NCBI GenBank assembly: GCA_963844855.1
Contig: CAWJQP010000009.1
Location: forward strand, 62,001 to 126,000
Source of the DNA: DASQDN01 sp963844855
GTDB lineage: Bacteria; Acidobacteriota; Terriglobia; Bryobacterales; Bryobacteraceae
Reading direction: 5' to 3'
Length of the DNA stretch: 64,000 bases
Shown here: positions 31,509-41,748 of the stretch, in pieces
Layout of the letters: each line of letters opens with the position of its first letter
How positions within the stretch are numbered: the stretch's first letter is position 1
Translations under genes and position numbers: made by a program
The notes under the pieces: generated by a model
What the model saw: the letters and a program-made list of their open reading frames with translations, nothing else
Databases searched by the model: none
Told to the model about the DNA's origin: nothing

Positions 31509-32111
31509 ATGCGACTTGCAACCTTTCTCGTTTACCTGTTAATAACTGCGTGGCCCTTGATGGCCCAATCACCATCCGCGACCGCGATTACTAACTACTC
31601 GCCTATTACGGGCACGGAACGCCTCCAATGGTTCGCCGTCTCAACGGTTGGCCCGCAAAGTCTAGCCGGTGGCGTCGTATCTTCTGGCTGGAGCACAGCT
31701 TTTAACAATCCACCTGAATACGGGCCCACCTGGGAGGGGTTCGGCAAGCGCTATGGCATGCGCCTTACCGGAGTCTCGACAGGCAACGCGATCGAGGTTG
31801 GTCTCGGCACCGCATGGGGAGAAGACCCGCGGTATTTCCGTGCGGAAGGGAAGCCCTTCAGGGAGCGCCTCCGGCACATAATCAAGATGACGTTCGTAGC
31901 TGCTGGCCGAGATGGCCGGTTGCGGCCGGCGTATGCCCGTTACAGCGCTATAGTGGGCAACAACGTACTCTCGAACGCGTGGCGAGTGGAAAGCCAGAGA
32001 TCGTTTGATGATACGCTCATCCGCTGTCTGTTTGGTGTGTCCGGTCGCATGGCTGGCAACGCTTTCGCTGAATTCTGGCCCGACGTTACGCGTCGCCTTT
32101 TCCGTCGGTAA
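31509..32111 (+). CDS. Exported hypothetical protein
   Basis: The start chosen is ATG at 31509 (MRLATFLVYLLITAWPLMAQ), giving a signal peptide; the frame is open from 31443. About 200 residues. The mature part (ITGTERLQWFAVSTVGPQSL, GTAWGEDPRYFRAEGKPF, FAEFWPDVTRRLFRR) resembles short conserved secreted proteins that I recall from Acidobacteriota. No domain or catalytic motif can be named. The gene stands alone. Confidence 0.65.
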   Translation: MRLATFLVYLLITAWPLMAQSPSATAITNYSPITGTERLQWFAVSTVGPQSLAGGVVSSGWSTAFNNPPEYGPTWEGFGKRYGMRLTGVSTGNAIEVGLGTAWGEDPRYFRAEGKPFRERLRHIIKMTFVAAGRDGRLRPAYARYSAIVGNNVLSNAWRVESQRSFDDTLIRCLFGVSGRMAGNAFAEFWPDVTRRLFRR

Positions 32112-32289
32112 GTTTCCTCGCGTTTGCGGACAGATGAAAAGGAAAATGTAGCCACCGCTCCCTGGAAACGAAATCAAACACACAGGCGCCTCATGTTTGC
32201 TGCTTACGTTGGCTTTCGATGGGAGCCGCCCGGCATCGCGGCGGCGGGGCGTATGGCGCTCTACTCCGTGGGCGCCATCGTTGCGCGAT

Positions 32290-33429
32290 CTATTCGGGAG
32301 TAGCAGTCGTCGTTCCGGTCCAACCGTAGGCGGCCATCATGATCTCAAACAAACGCGTATTTGGCATAAAGCCAGTCACGAGTTCCGCGCCCGGTCCTTT
32401 CGCTGTAGCGAGAACTTCTTCCCCGGTGTGCGAGCCTTCGACACGCAGGTACGGCAGCCGGACATTCTTCTTGTCCGAAGCCGCATCCAGCTTCCATTCG
32501 GCGGCGCCTTTCAATAGGGATTCGGTCGCATTCCCGGCCCGAACGCGCAGGTCAAACGAATGATCGGCCGTGAAGAGCAGAAGCGTCTCGTCCAGATTGA
32601 CCGTTTCGGCGATCTCCTTGATCAACTTGTCAAAGGCGATCAGCCGTGAAAGCCCGGCCTCGGGATCGTCGGTATGGGCGTCGGATTCAATCATCAGGAA
32701 GTAGCCTTTTGGGTTCCGAGCCAGCTTCTTGAGCGCGATCTTGGCGGCTGCGTTCAGGTCAATGGGTCCTGGTAGAACCGCCAGCGCCCGGTTGGCATCT
32801 TGCGGGACGTCGTTAAGATCGGCGTAAACGATACGTCCTTTTTCTTTAGCGACGGCATCAATGTCTTTCCCAATTCCGGACGCCGATTCCCAAATTCGCT
32901 TACGGCCAGGTCCGAAAACCACATCGACTCCGTCGCCGAATCGGGGCGAAAAGATCTCGAGGAACAGCTCGCCATGCTTACTGCGGTCGTTCGCATGACC
33001 ATAGCAGGCTGCCGGAGTAGCATCAGCGATATTGACGTTCGACAGCACCCCCGTCGACAAACCTCGCTCCTCGGCATACTCAAGAATCGTCTTCAGTTTC
33101 GTGCCATCCTGCTTCCCACGAATGACATCGGGACCCTGGCTGATGACGCCGTTCCGAGTCTTTTTTCCAGTGACAATCGCTGTCATTCCCGCAGCAGAAT
33201 CCGTCACCCAGGACGAAGACGCTGACGTGTCTGACAGCGCTACCGCCCCCCAACTCTGGATGAACAGCTTCTGTGGAGCGCCGTGTGCAACGATGCTGGC
33301 GGCATTCAGCGTCGGGATTCCACCTGCGTCCGCCAGGAAAAGAATGACGTTTTTGGCGCGCTTCGGTTCAGCCGCAGACAGCGGGGACAGAACGCACAGA
33401 ATCAGGGTGGCGGCGAATTTGAAATTCAT
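32290..33429 (-). CDS. Alkaline phosphatase
   Basis: 379 residues with a signal peptide (MNFKFAATLILCVLSPLSAA). Metal and active-site blocks of the PhoA-type superfamily are present: NVILFLADAGGIPTLNAASI, WVTDSAAGMTAIVTGKKTRN (nucleophilic Ser in DSA), YFLMIESDAHTDDPEAGLSR, LLLFTADHSFDL and VEGSHTGEEVLATAKGPGAE. It hydrolyses phosphate monoesters in the periplasm using two Zn and a third metal. The usual 'GDGMG' of the first block is altered to ADAGG. No Pho box was identified upstream. Confidence 0.88.
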   Translation of the reverse strand: MNFKFAATLILCVLSPLSAAEPKRAKNVILFLADAGGIPTLNAASIVAHGAPQKLFIQSWGAVALSDTSASSSWVTDSAAGMTAIVTGKKTRNGVISQGPDVIRGKQDGTKLKTILEYAEERGLSTGVLSNVNIADATPAACYGHANDRSKHGELFLEIFSPRFGDGVDVVFGPGRKRIWESASGIGKDIDAVAKEKGRIVYADLNDVPQDANRALAVLPGPIDLNAAAKIALKKLARNPKGYFLMIESDAHTDDPEAGLSRLIAFDKLIKEIAETVNLDETLLLFTADHSFDLRVRAGNATESLLKGAAEWKLDAASDKKNVRLPYLRVEGSHTGEEVLATAKGPGAELVTGFMPNTRLFEIMMAAYGWTGTTTATPE

Positions 33430-33719
33430 GGGGTATCTCTTTCAGTCTAGTCAGAAATTACAGGTGGAGTGTGCCAATGGCGCCACAGTTGGGTTACATC
33501 GCATACGGAGCCACAATTGTTGCGAGATTTTCGGCCTAACTTTGGAACTTATCTTCAGTCTATTACGTATACGGGAACAAGCCCGGTGTTGCAAGCGTCT
33601 GAACTTGCTAAGATCGACTAATCCCCAAGATCTAGTCGGAATCCCCTGGGCGGCAGCGGCACGGAACCTGCAATGCGGATCATGCGCCGCGTTGTAACAG
33701 CAAAAAGAAGGAGAGCCAC

Positions 33720-34968
33720 ATGAGTCTGCGCGTTAAGGTCTACGGCCTGCTAGCGCTATTGGCGTTGGCCGGCGGCGGCTATTACGCCTACAAAACAAAG
33801 CCAAGCTGGTTCGGGTCCGTCGCTCAGGCTAAAGGAACCGGCGACAAGGACAAGAAGCAGGAAAAAGATGGTACTCCGGTTGAATTGGCGCTCGTAAAAC
33901 GTAGTGAAATTGCAGCTTTTCTCTCCTCTACCGCCAATTTGAGAGCATTGCGTGAGGTGATGGTCGCCACTCAAGCCGAAGGCATTGTTCAGAAAGTGCT
34001 TGCCGAGGAAGGCGACTTTGTGAAGGAAGATCAAGTTTTGTGTTTGCTGGATGACACGCAAGTTCGCATCAAACTGCAGCTTTCCGAGGAGAAGCTGGCC
34101 CAGGCGCGAGTTGCAGATGGACAAGGCGAAAATCCGGCAGCAAAAGTCGCTTGCGCAGATCGGGCACACGCAAGCCGAGTTTGAAAGGTATGAAAAAGCG
34201 CGCAAAGAAGGGCTTGTCAGCGATAAAGAAGTCGCGACATACAGGTACAAGCTGGAGGAATTGACGCACGACGAACGCAGCGCAGTGTCCGAAGAGAAGG
34301 AATTCCAGCATAAAGTCCGGGAACTCGAAGCTGAAATCGCGCAAAGCAAGCTCGAACTGTCGCGTACGCAAGTGAGGGCTCCATTCGCCGGATTCGTCAC
34401 GGCACGCACGGTTAATGTCGGTCAGCGCTTACGACCGCTCGATAACCTCTTCAACCTGGGCTCTTTCTCGCCGCTTTATGCCGATGTGCATCTATCTGAA
34501 CGCGACACACGGAGCGTCCGCCCCGGCCAGTCAGTGACCGTTCGGCTGGGCAGCGACGACACCGCCACCGTTCCCGGCCGTGTCGAACGTCTCAGCCCGA
34601 TCGTCGATCAAGCGAGCGGAACCGTGAAGGTAACCGTCACAATCGAACCGAAGCCCGGCTTCCGTCCCGGCGCTTTTGTTCGTGTCGACATCCGCACCGA
34701 TACCAAGTCAGACGCCATCGTAATTCCGAAGCGGGCGCTGATCGAGGAAGACGGACAGAATTACGTCTACATCGCGCAAAACGATACCGCCAAGCGCATG
34801 AAGGTCGAACTCGGATACCAACGCGAAGGAATCGTCGAGATCCGCAATGGTGTGAGCCCCGGTCAAAGCGTTGTCGTGGCAGGCCAGGGCGCTCTCAAAG
34901 AAGGCGGCAAGATCAAAGTCCTTTCGCGGCAAACCGAAAGCGCTGCAAAGCCCTCGACCGGCGTCTAG
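33720..34968 (+). CDS. RND efflux periplasmic adaptor (membrane fusion protein), frameshifted
   Basis: HlyD/AcrA-type adaptor in two frames: 33720-34184, then ~34115-34968. The join is at LQLSEEKLAQARV then QMDKAKIRQQKSLAQIG, consistent with one extra base near 34111. It has an N-terminal anchor (VYGLLALLALAGGGYYAYK), a lipoyl-like half motif (GIVQKVLAEEGDFVKEDQVL), a helical hairpin (residues ~125-220), the second lipoyl half (RTQVRAPFAGFVTARTVNVG) and beta-barrel domains. It should link the inner-membrane pump to a TolC channel. A strong AAGGAG ribosome site precedes the ATG. First gene of the efflux operon. Confidence 0.85.
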
Positions 34969-34986
34969 CACGGAGGCTCTCTCAAC

Positions 34987-36687
34987 ATGATTAAAGGAGC
35001 CATCAATCGACCCGTTACGGTGTCGATGTTCCTGCTTGCGATCAGCCTTTTCGGCTACATTTCTCTCGATCGCCTCTCCCTGAACCTTCTTCCTGACATC
35101 GCCTATCCGACGATAACGATTCAGACGGAATACCAGGACGCAGCGCCCGAAGAGGTCGAGAGCCTGATCACCAGGCCGATCGAAGAAGCAGTCGGCGTTC
35201 TTCCGGGATTGACGCGGCTGAGTTCCGTCTCGCGGTCGGGCCAATCGGAAGTCGTGCTCGAGTTCCAATGGGGCGCGAAGATGGACCGCGCGAGCCTCGA
35301 AGCCCGCGAGAAACTCGACGTCGTCCAGTTGCCTCGAGACGCCAAGCGGCCCGTTCTTCTCAGGTTCGATCCTTCCTATGACCCGATCATGCGCCTCCGG
35401 CTTTCCGGAAAGGACATGAGCCTGGCGCGGCTTCGCTATTCTGCCGACAAAGAACTGAAGAAACTCCTCGAATCGACAACGGGCGTAGCCGCAATCAAAG
35501 TCATTGGCGGACTTGAAGAGCAGATCCGGATTGAGATCGACGAAAAGAAACTCGCCGAACTCGGGATTCCCATTGCTGATATCACACGCATTCTCGAGCA
35601 GGAGAACCTGAACCAGGCGTCGGGCAGCCTCTACGATCTCGATGCGAACTACCTCGTTCGAATCCTCAGCCAGTTCAAATCGGTAGAAGAAATCAGCAAC
35701 ATCATCGTTCGCAATCAGGGCGGCCGCCGGATTATCCTGTCCGATGTCGCTCATGTCTATCGGGGAACCAAGGATCGTGAAATCATAGCGCGCCTCAATG
35801 GCAAAGAGAGCGTCGAGCTTGCAATCTACAAAGAAGCTGACGCAAATACGGTCACGGTCTCTGAGGGCGTTCAGCAGAAACTCGATTCGCTCAAAAAAGC
35901 CAACCTGATGCCGAAGGGAGTCGAGTATCAGATCGTCTTCAACCAGGCTGAGTTCATCAAGATGGCGATCGATGACGTGCTCGATTCGGCTATCATCGGC
36001 GGTTTCCTGGCAATCTTTGTTCTTTTCCTCTTCCTGCGCGATCTCAAGAGCACGCTCATCATCGGTTTCACGATTCCGGTTTCGATTCTAGGCACCTTCG
36101 GGTTGATGTATCAGACCGGTATTTCCCTGAACCTGATGTCGCTCGGCGGAGTCGCGCTCGCGGTTGGCATGCTGGTGGACAACTCGATTGTTGTCCTCGA
36201 AGCGGTCCATCGTAAGAAGACAAGCGGTTTGCCGACAAGGGAAGCCGTCTATCGTGGAACGAAGGAAGTAGCCGCGGCGATGGTCGCATCCACCTTCACA
36301 AGCATCGCAGTATTCCTTCCGCTTATCTTTGTCGTTGGCATCGCGGGTCAGTTGTTTCGCGATCAGGCCCTCACGATTACTTACGGCCAACTGGTATCGC
36401 TCGTCGTTGGCTTTACCCTAACGCCGATGATCCTCGCTATCCAGGCTCGAAGGAAGTTCGAAGACCATACCGTAGGAAGAGTACGGCCCGAGCGCCCTCT
36501 CAGCGAGAAACCCATCGTTCGCCGTCTTCAACTGACGTCACGTTGGATTGAAGGCAAGTGGGGCGTCGCATCGAAGTTCCTGTTTCGCGATCTATCGGCT
36601 GTCGTGCTGACTGACTTGAGACGCGCTTGTCCGCGCTGTCGGAAGAGGCGTCAACAAGATCGTCAATCCTGCGCTCGATGCGTTTGA
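34987..36687 (+). CDS. RND efflux permease 1, piece 1 (N-terminal half)
   Basis: AcrB-type proton-driven pump subunit: MIKGAINRPVTVSMFLLAIS, the porter motif YQDAAPEEVESLITRPIEEA, and transmembrane motifs GGVALAVGMLVDNSIVVLEA (with the TM4 Asp used in proton relay) and STFTSIAVFLPLIFVVGI. The frame fails near 36625-36645; the last ~20 residues to 36687 are out of frame. The next piece resumes as GVNKIVNPALDAFEAVYLRF. It starts 18 bases after the adaptor. Confidence 0.88.
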   Translation: MIKGAINRPVTVSMFLLAISLFGYISLDRLSLNLLPDIAYPTITIQTEYQDAAPEEVESLITRPIEEAVGVLPGLTRLSSVSRSGQSEVVLEFQWGAKMDRASLEAREKLDVVQLPRDAKRPVLLRFDPSYDPIMRLRLSGKDMSLARLRYSADKELKKLLESTTGVAAIKVIGGLEEQIRIEIDEKKLAELGIPIADITRILEQENLNQASGSLYDLDANYLVRILSQFKSVEEISNIIVRNQGGRRIILSDVAHVYRGTKDREIIARLNGKESVELAIYKEADANTVTVSEGVQQKLDSLKKANLMPKGVEYQIVFNQAEFIKMAIDDVLDSAIIGGFLAIFVLFLFLRDLKSTLIIGFTIPVSILGTFGLMYQTGISLNLMSLGGVALAVGMLVDNSIVVLEAVHRKKTSGLPTREAVYRGTKEVAAAMVASTFTSIAVFLPLIFVVGIAGQLFRDQALTITYGQLVSLVVGFTLTPMILAIQARRKFEDHTVGRVRPERPLSEKPIVRRLQLTSRWIEGKWGVASKFLFRDLSAVVLTDLRRACPRCRKRRQQDRQSCARCV

Positions 36688-36691
36688 GGCT

Positions 36692-38497
36692 GTGTATCTC
36701 CGGTTTAGCAGGTTCTATAAACCGGCCGTCGAAGTCGCCCTCGACCATAAGGCGCTCGTTGTTCTTTCGGCCGTCGCGCTCCTTGCTACGGCCGGCTATA
36801 TCGGAAGCCAACTCGGGGCCGAGTTGATTCCTTCGCTAACCCAGGGCGAGTTTCAATTCGAAGTTCGCTTACCCGAAGGCAAGGCGCTGCCGCAGACCAA
36901 CAGCATGATGCGTCAGATTGAACAGGACGTCATGCAGTATCCGGAAGTGCGGGCTGTCTTCTCGAGTGTTGGCGGTAGCAACAAGAATCAATTTGCCCGC
37001 GAATCGAAAGAAGAAAACGTTGCTCAGCTCTATGTCGTGATGAAGAATAAGCACGACAAGGAAGCCGAAGCCCGGACGATTACTCGGATCCGAACAGCGC
37101 TCCAGCAGTATCCCGAGTTAGCCTTCACTTTCAGCCGTCCTACGCTCTTCAGTGTGAAGACACCGGTGGAAGTCGAGATCTATGCCTACGATCTCGAACT
37201 CCAACGCAAAACTGCAGACCTGATTGCCTCGAGAATGCAGACACTGCGCGGTTTAAACGACATTCGAACCAGTACGGAGCTTGGCAACCCCGAGATTCAG
37301 GTTCGATTCGATCGTGAGAAGCTCGCGCGTCTCGGACTGGATGAAAATCAAGTTTCGAATGCCGTTCGCAGCAAAGTTCGCGGCGACGTCGCCACGCGGT
37401 ATCGCGAAGATGACAAGCAGATTGAGATTCTCGTTCGCGCTGATGAAAGCCAGCGGAATACGATCGAGAGCATTCAGAACCTTCTGATCAATGTGCCCTC
37501 GCAAGGCCAACCTGGTCAGCAAGGTCAGCAGCGGCAACAGAATGCCCAACCGGTGGCGCCGGTTTCTCAGGCAGGCAACAGCAACAATCAGTTCGGCGCA
37601 CAACCCTCCAGCAGCCAGTCGGCGCTTACACCGGCTCGGTCAGAGCAGCCTGCCGCGAACACATCATCAGGACCCGGAGCATCGAGCCGCGGCGTACCGA
37701 TTCGTCTTGGTTCGCTGGCGGACGTGACAGTTGGCCGCGGTCCGAGTGAAGTACGTCGAATTCGTTCGCAGCGCGCCGCTGTCGTGTCTGCGAATCTTTC
37801 CGGCCGCGATCTAACTAGCGTCACCAATGAGATTCGCAACGAAATCCAGCGCATCCGCGCTGATTTGCCTGCCGAGGTCACCATACAACTGGGTGGTCAG
37901 AACGAAGAGCTCAACACCTCCTACAACAGTCTTGCGTTTGCTCTCGCGCTCGCGGTGTTCCTGGTTTACCTGGTGATGGCCTCCGAGTTCGAATCGTTCA
38001 TGCACCCGCTAATCATTCTCTTTAGCGTTCCGTTCGGTTTGGTCGGGGTTGTTTTTGCCTTGCTCGTCACCGGCACCACGGTCAGCGTAATGGTTTTGCT
38101 CGGAGTCATCATTCTGATCGGTATTGTCGTCAATAACGCGATTGTGCTCATTGACTACACGAATCAGCTTCGCGACGAAGGATATTCGAAACGGGAAGCG
38201 CTGAAGACAGCAGGTGAAGTGCGCATGCGGCCAATCTTGATGACGATGCTAAGCAGCGTATTGGGTCTGGTACCAATGGCGCTTGGATGGGGCGAAGGCG
38301 CGGAGATCCGGTCGCCAATGGCGATTGCCGTGATCGGTGGCATGGTGTTTTCGACCATGCTGACGCTGATTTTCATCCCCGTTATGTATGAGATTCTGGA
38401 CCGCAAGCGATATCCGGGAGATGTTCCGGCTACGGAGAGAGCACGTCGTGAGTCTCCGTACATCGAAGGCGCGGCTACAGAAACTGCGGGTGATTGA
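36692..38497 (+). CDS. RND efflux permease 1, piece 2 (C-terminal half, with Gln/Ser-rich insert)
   Basis: Continues 34987-36687 after a one-base shift. It has TM7 (ALVVLSAVALLATAGYIGS), the second porter domain (AELIPSLTQGEFQFEVRLPE), the TM8-12 bundle (GLVGVVFALLVTGTTVSVMV, VNNAIVLIDYTNQLRDEG) and a cytoplasmic tail. A low-complexity insert of about 65 residues, rich in Gln, Asn, Ser and Pro, lies at 37500-37690 in the docking region, just before VPIRLGSLADVTVGRGPSEV. That is long for the family. The full protein would be about 1,170 residues. The next pump gene begins four bases later. Confidence 0.85.
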   Translation: MYLRFSRFYKPAVEVALDHKALVVLSAVALLATAGYIGSQLGAELIPSLTQGEFQFEVRLPEGKALPQTNSMMRQIEQDVMQYPEVRAVFSSVGGSNKNQFARESKEENVAQLYVVMKNKHDKEAEARTITRIRTALQQYPELAFTFSRPTLFSVKTPVEVEIYAYDLELQRKTADLIASRMQTLRGLNDIRTSTELGNPEIQVRFDREKLARLGLDENQVSNAVRSKVRGDVATRYREDDKQIEILVRADESQRNTIESIQNLLINVPSQGQPGQQGQQRQQNAQPVAPVSQAGNSNNQFGAQPSSSQSALTPARSEQPAANTSSGPGASSRGVPIRLGSLADVTVGRGPSEVRRIRSQRAAVVSANLSGRDLTSVTNEIRNEIQRIRADLPAEVTIQLGGQNEELNTSYNSLAFALALAVFLVYLVMASEFESFMHPLIILFSVPFGLVGVVFALLVTGTTVSVMVLLGVIILIGIVVNNAIVLIDYTNQLRDEGYSKREALKTAGEVRMRPILMTMLSSVLGLVPMALGWGEGAEIRSPMAIAVIGGMVFSTMLTLIFIPVMYEILDRKRYPGDVPATERARRESPYIEGAATETAGD

Positions 38498-38500
38498 GGT

Positions 38501-39399
38501 ATGGACGAACCGATGCGGGACGTAAACGAACCGGAAAACGCCGTCGAGCCAGCCGTCAAATCGAGCGAAGAGAAGCAGGTCGTAGGAATGCGCCTGGCAA
38601 AATTCTCCATCGAGCATCCGGTCACGATTCTGATGATCTTCGCCTCCTTTATGGTTTTGGGAGGGGTATCGATCAGCCGGATTCCAATCGTCCTGACACC
38701 GGATATCAGCTTCCCGTTCGTCAACGTCTTCGTTCCCTACCCCAATTCGACTCCCGGTCAAGTCTTGGAGTCGATCGCAAAACCGGTCGAAGAAGCGCTT
38801 AGCACATTGCCTAATGTTCAAAGGTTGCAATCGCGATCGGGCGACGATGGCGCGAATGTGAGCATCGGTCTCGAATGGGGTCAGAACGTCGACATGATCC
38901 TCGCGGATGTGCGGGAGAAGGTTGACGGTATTCGCACGGAACTGCCGAACGACGTGCAACGCGTTGCTATCCAGAGTTGGAGTACGAACGACGAACCGAT
39001 CATCGGTGGCTCAGTTCTCCTCGAGGTATCGATCTTCGAAACGCATACGATCTGCTCGAAGCGAAGGTGAAGAAGCCGATCGAGCGCATTCCCGGAGTAG
39101 CGGAAGTCGAATTGTTTGGCGCTGCAAGGCGCGAAGTCGATATCTATCTTCGTCTGGATGACGTCAAGCGGCATCGGGTGGACGTAGGATCACTTTTCCG
39201 CCGACTGGACAATGCCAATTTAAACGTGTCTCTCGGCCGTGTTGAAGATAGCTACAGCCGGTATGAGGCGATCACACGTGGAGTCATTCGAGACCTCGAA
39301 GACATTAGACAGTTCCCGGCCGACGGCCGCGGTCTGAAACTACAAGATATTGCCGACATCGTATACGACAAGCCTCTTCGGACAGTGGTCGCCACTTGA
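38501..39399 (+). CDS. RND efflux permease 2, N-terminal part (two frames)
   Basis: A second AcrB-type pump subunit: KFSIEHPVTILMIFASFMVL, then VPYPNSTPGQVLESIAKPVE. It is read in frame to about 39009, then after a one-base loss as SSPRGIDLRNAYDLLEAKVK and IPGVAEVELFGAARREVDIY up to 39399. A second loss near 39393 moves it to the frame of the following piece (RTVVAT then LNGKHAVGIDIRKTS). The gene follows the first pump at once, so adaptor + two pumps form one operon. Confidence 0.82.
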
Positions 39400-41678
39400 A
39401 CGGCAAACATGCCGTCGGCATCGATATTCGTAAAACTTCTCAAGCGAACACCGTCGAGACGGTTGCAAAGATTCGCGAGAAAATCGAAGAAATCGAGAAG
39501 GATCCCGCCCTGAAAGGGACAACCATCAAGCTATGGTGGGATGCGGGAAAGGAAATCACCAAATCCATCAATGGATTGCTGGAAGCCGGAATCATCGGCG
39601 CTTGCCTGGCCGTCTTTATCCTGTTTGTCTTCCTGCGCAGGCTGGCCCCAACGCTGGTCATCGGCTTCGCGATTCCCTTCTCCATGGTGGGAACCATCGG
39701 ATTCATGTACCTGATGGGGAAGACGTTGAACGTGCTTTCCATGATGGGTCTGATGCTCGCTGCGGGCATGCTGGTGGACAACGCGGTCGTCGTCCTCGAA
39801 TCCATTTATCAAAAGATCGAGAGTGGAATGGACCGCGTGACCGCAGCGATTGTGGGAACGAAGGAAGTCCTCAGCGCGGTCGTCGCAGCTACTCTGACAT
39901 CAATCATAATCTTCGTTCCGCTGGTCTTCGGGAAGAAGACGAACTTATCGATCTGGCTTGCGGATACGGGAACCTCAATCATCCTCGCTCTGCTGTGCTC
40001 ACTATTCATTTCGCTGACACTCATCCCACTGGCGGTTGCGAAGTTCCTACCCGAGAAACATATCGCGTTCGTCGGGGATAAGAACCGCAAACACAAGTTG
40101 CGCGACGGGTACATGAAAACGGTGGGTTGGTCGGTTCGACATCCCTTCACCGTCGGCTTCGTCATCGTTCCGATCATGATGACGATCGCGTTCATGAACC
40201 TCAAGAAGATCCCTGACAATTCTCCTGAAGCGCAGGATCTTCAGGATCTGACGATCCAATACGAATTCTCAGAAAACTTCCACTACGCCAAGATCGAACG
40301 CGATTACGTCGGTCCGGTCGAGAAGTACCTGCTCGACAACAAGGACAAGTTCAAGATCAAAGACGTCTCTACCTGGTTCAACAACAATAGCGCGCACACC
40401 CAGGTATCGTTCGACAAAGAGAAGGTCACACTCGAAGAACTCAAGAACGTGCGCAAAGATATGGCCAAGAATCTCCCGGTCGTGCCCGGAGCGAGCATCA
40501 AGCTGGGTCAGCAGGAGGGCGCCGAGAACCAGAACTGGCTGGGTGTGAATATCTACGGTGATGACCCCTCGAAACTGCAGGAGTTCGCCACCGAAGCCCG
40601 TACGCGATTACGTTCGCGACCCGGTTTCAATGAGATCCATACGGACTCCGATAAAGGCCGGCAGGAAGTACAGATCCGACTCGATCGCGACCTGGCGAAA
40701 AAGTACAATATCTCGTCCCAATCTCTCGCGAGTATCTTAGGTATCGTTGTTCGTGGCCAGGAGATTCGCGGTTATCGTACTTCCGAAGGAGAAGTCGACA
40801 TCTGGATGAGACTCCAGGCTAGCGACCGGAACGACCTGCAGGATTTGCGGTCGATCGTCGTTGGTACGGGTCCGGATGGCAACGATGTCACGCTTCAGCA
40901 GGTGGCCAAGCTTGACATCGTCAAAACTCCCGGGAACATTCGGCGTGAGGATCGCCGGACGTTCACAATGATGTTCGTCGTCTATGGCGGCGAGAAAAAA
41001 GAAGAAGGTAAGAAGATCGTTTCGGAGGTCATGAATACTCTCGCCTTCCCGCAAGGATATGGTTGGAGCTATGGCTTCTGGACCAAGCGCGAGGAAAAGG
41101 AAGATAACGAGTTTCTCTTCAATATCTTGTTCGCTCTCGCCATGGTCTACTTCCTGATGGCGTCGCTGTTCGAGTCGATTTCGCATCCGTTTTCGATCAT
41201 GCTCTCACTGCCCTTCGCGATGGTCGGAGTGGTCGGTACGTTGATACTTACCGGCACGCCAAACAACCTGATGGCTAAGATCGGCCTTATGGTGTTAGTC
41301 GGCGTTGTGGTCAATAACGGGATTGTGTTGATCGATCACATCAACAATCTGCGCAAGCGAGGACTGCCGCGTCACGAAGCCGTGCTCGAGGGCTGCCGCG
41401 AGCGATTCCGGCCCATCCTGATGACGGCCTGTACAACCATCCTTGGGTTAGTTCCACTGGCGTTCGGAACCAGCGGCATTTTCGAACTGCGCTATTTCCC
41501 GCTTGCCCGTACTGTGATGGGTGGACTGATATCCTCAACTGCCCTCACACTCATCGTGCTGCCCGTCTACTACGAGCTATTTGACGATCTAGCCACGTGG
41601 GTCAAGCGTATGTGGTATCTCAGCAGTCCTGCTTCGCCTTCATCCGAGCCTCAGCCTTCTCCCGCAGTGGGAGACTAG
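39396..41678 (+). CDS. RND efflux permease 2, main part
   Basis: Continues the second pump: transmembrane block ITKSINGLLEAGIIGACLAV, TM4 with GLMLAAGMLVDNAVVVLES, TM7 region HPFTVGFVIVPIMMTIAFMN, second porter domain, and TM10-12 (LVGVVVNNGIVLIDHINNLR, ACTTILGLVPLAFGTSG). About 760 residues here, 1,060 in all. One adaptor followed by two different RND subunits is the MdtABC layout, in which the two permeases form a heterotrimer. No TolC gene is present in the window. Substrates unknown. Confidence 0.88.
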   Translation: MNGKHAVGIDIRKTSQANTVETVAKIREKIEEIEKDPALKGTTIKLWWDAGKEITKSINGLLEAGIIGACLAVFILFVFLRRLAPTLVIGFAIPFSMVGTIGFMYLMGKTLNVLSMMGLMLAAGMLVDNAVVVLESIYQKIESGMDRVTAAIVGTKEVLSAVVAATLTSIIIFVPLVFGKKTNLSIWLADTGTSIILALLCSLFISLTLIPLAVAKFLPEKHIAFVGDKNRKHKLRDGYMKTVGWSVRHPFTVGFVIVPIMMTIAFMNLKKIPDNSPEAQDLQDLTIQYEFSENFHYAKIERDYVGPVEKYLLDNKDKFKIKDVSTWFNNNSAHTQVSFDKEKVTLEELKNVRKDMAKNLPVVPGASIKLGQQEGAENQNWLGVNIYGDDPSKLQEFATEARTRLRSRPGFNEIHTDSDKGRQEVQIRLDRDLAKKYNISSQSLASILGIVVRGQEIRGYRTSEGEVDIWMRLQASDRNDLQDLRSIVVGTGPDGNDVTLQQVAKLDIVKTPGNIRREDRRTFTMMFVVYGGEKKEEGKKIVSEVMNTLAFPQGYGWSYGFWTKREEKEDNEFLFNILFALAMVYFLMASLFESISHPFSIMLSLPFAMVGVVGTLILTGTPNNLMAKIGLMVLVGVVVNNGIVLIDHINNLRKRGLPRHEAVLEGCRERFRPILMTACTTILGLVPLAFGTSGIFELRYFPLARTVMGGLISSTALTLIVLPVYYELFDDLATWVKRMWYLSSPASPSSEPQPSPAVGD

Positions 41679-41695
41679 AGGCTATGCCACTTACT

Positions 41696-41739
41696 TTGTG
41701 GGGCAGACGTCCACGTCTGCGCCGGACCTCCAGGTCCGG
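41696..41739. repeat. REP palindromes, left of RAYT
   Basis: A 26-base unit (41696-41721) containing the palindrome CAGACGTCCACGTCTG, followed by the palindrome CCGGACCTCCAGGTCCGG (41722-41739). The 26-base unit recurs as a perfect inverted copy at 42347-42372, so the two enclose the RAYT gene. Confidence 0.8.
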
Positions 41740-41748
41740 TCTTCTCTA

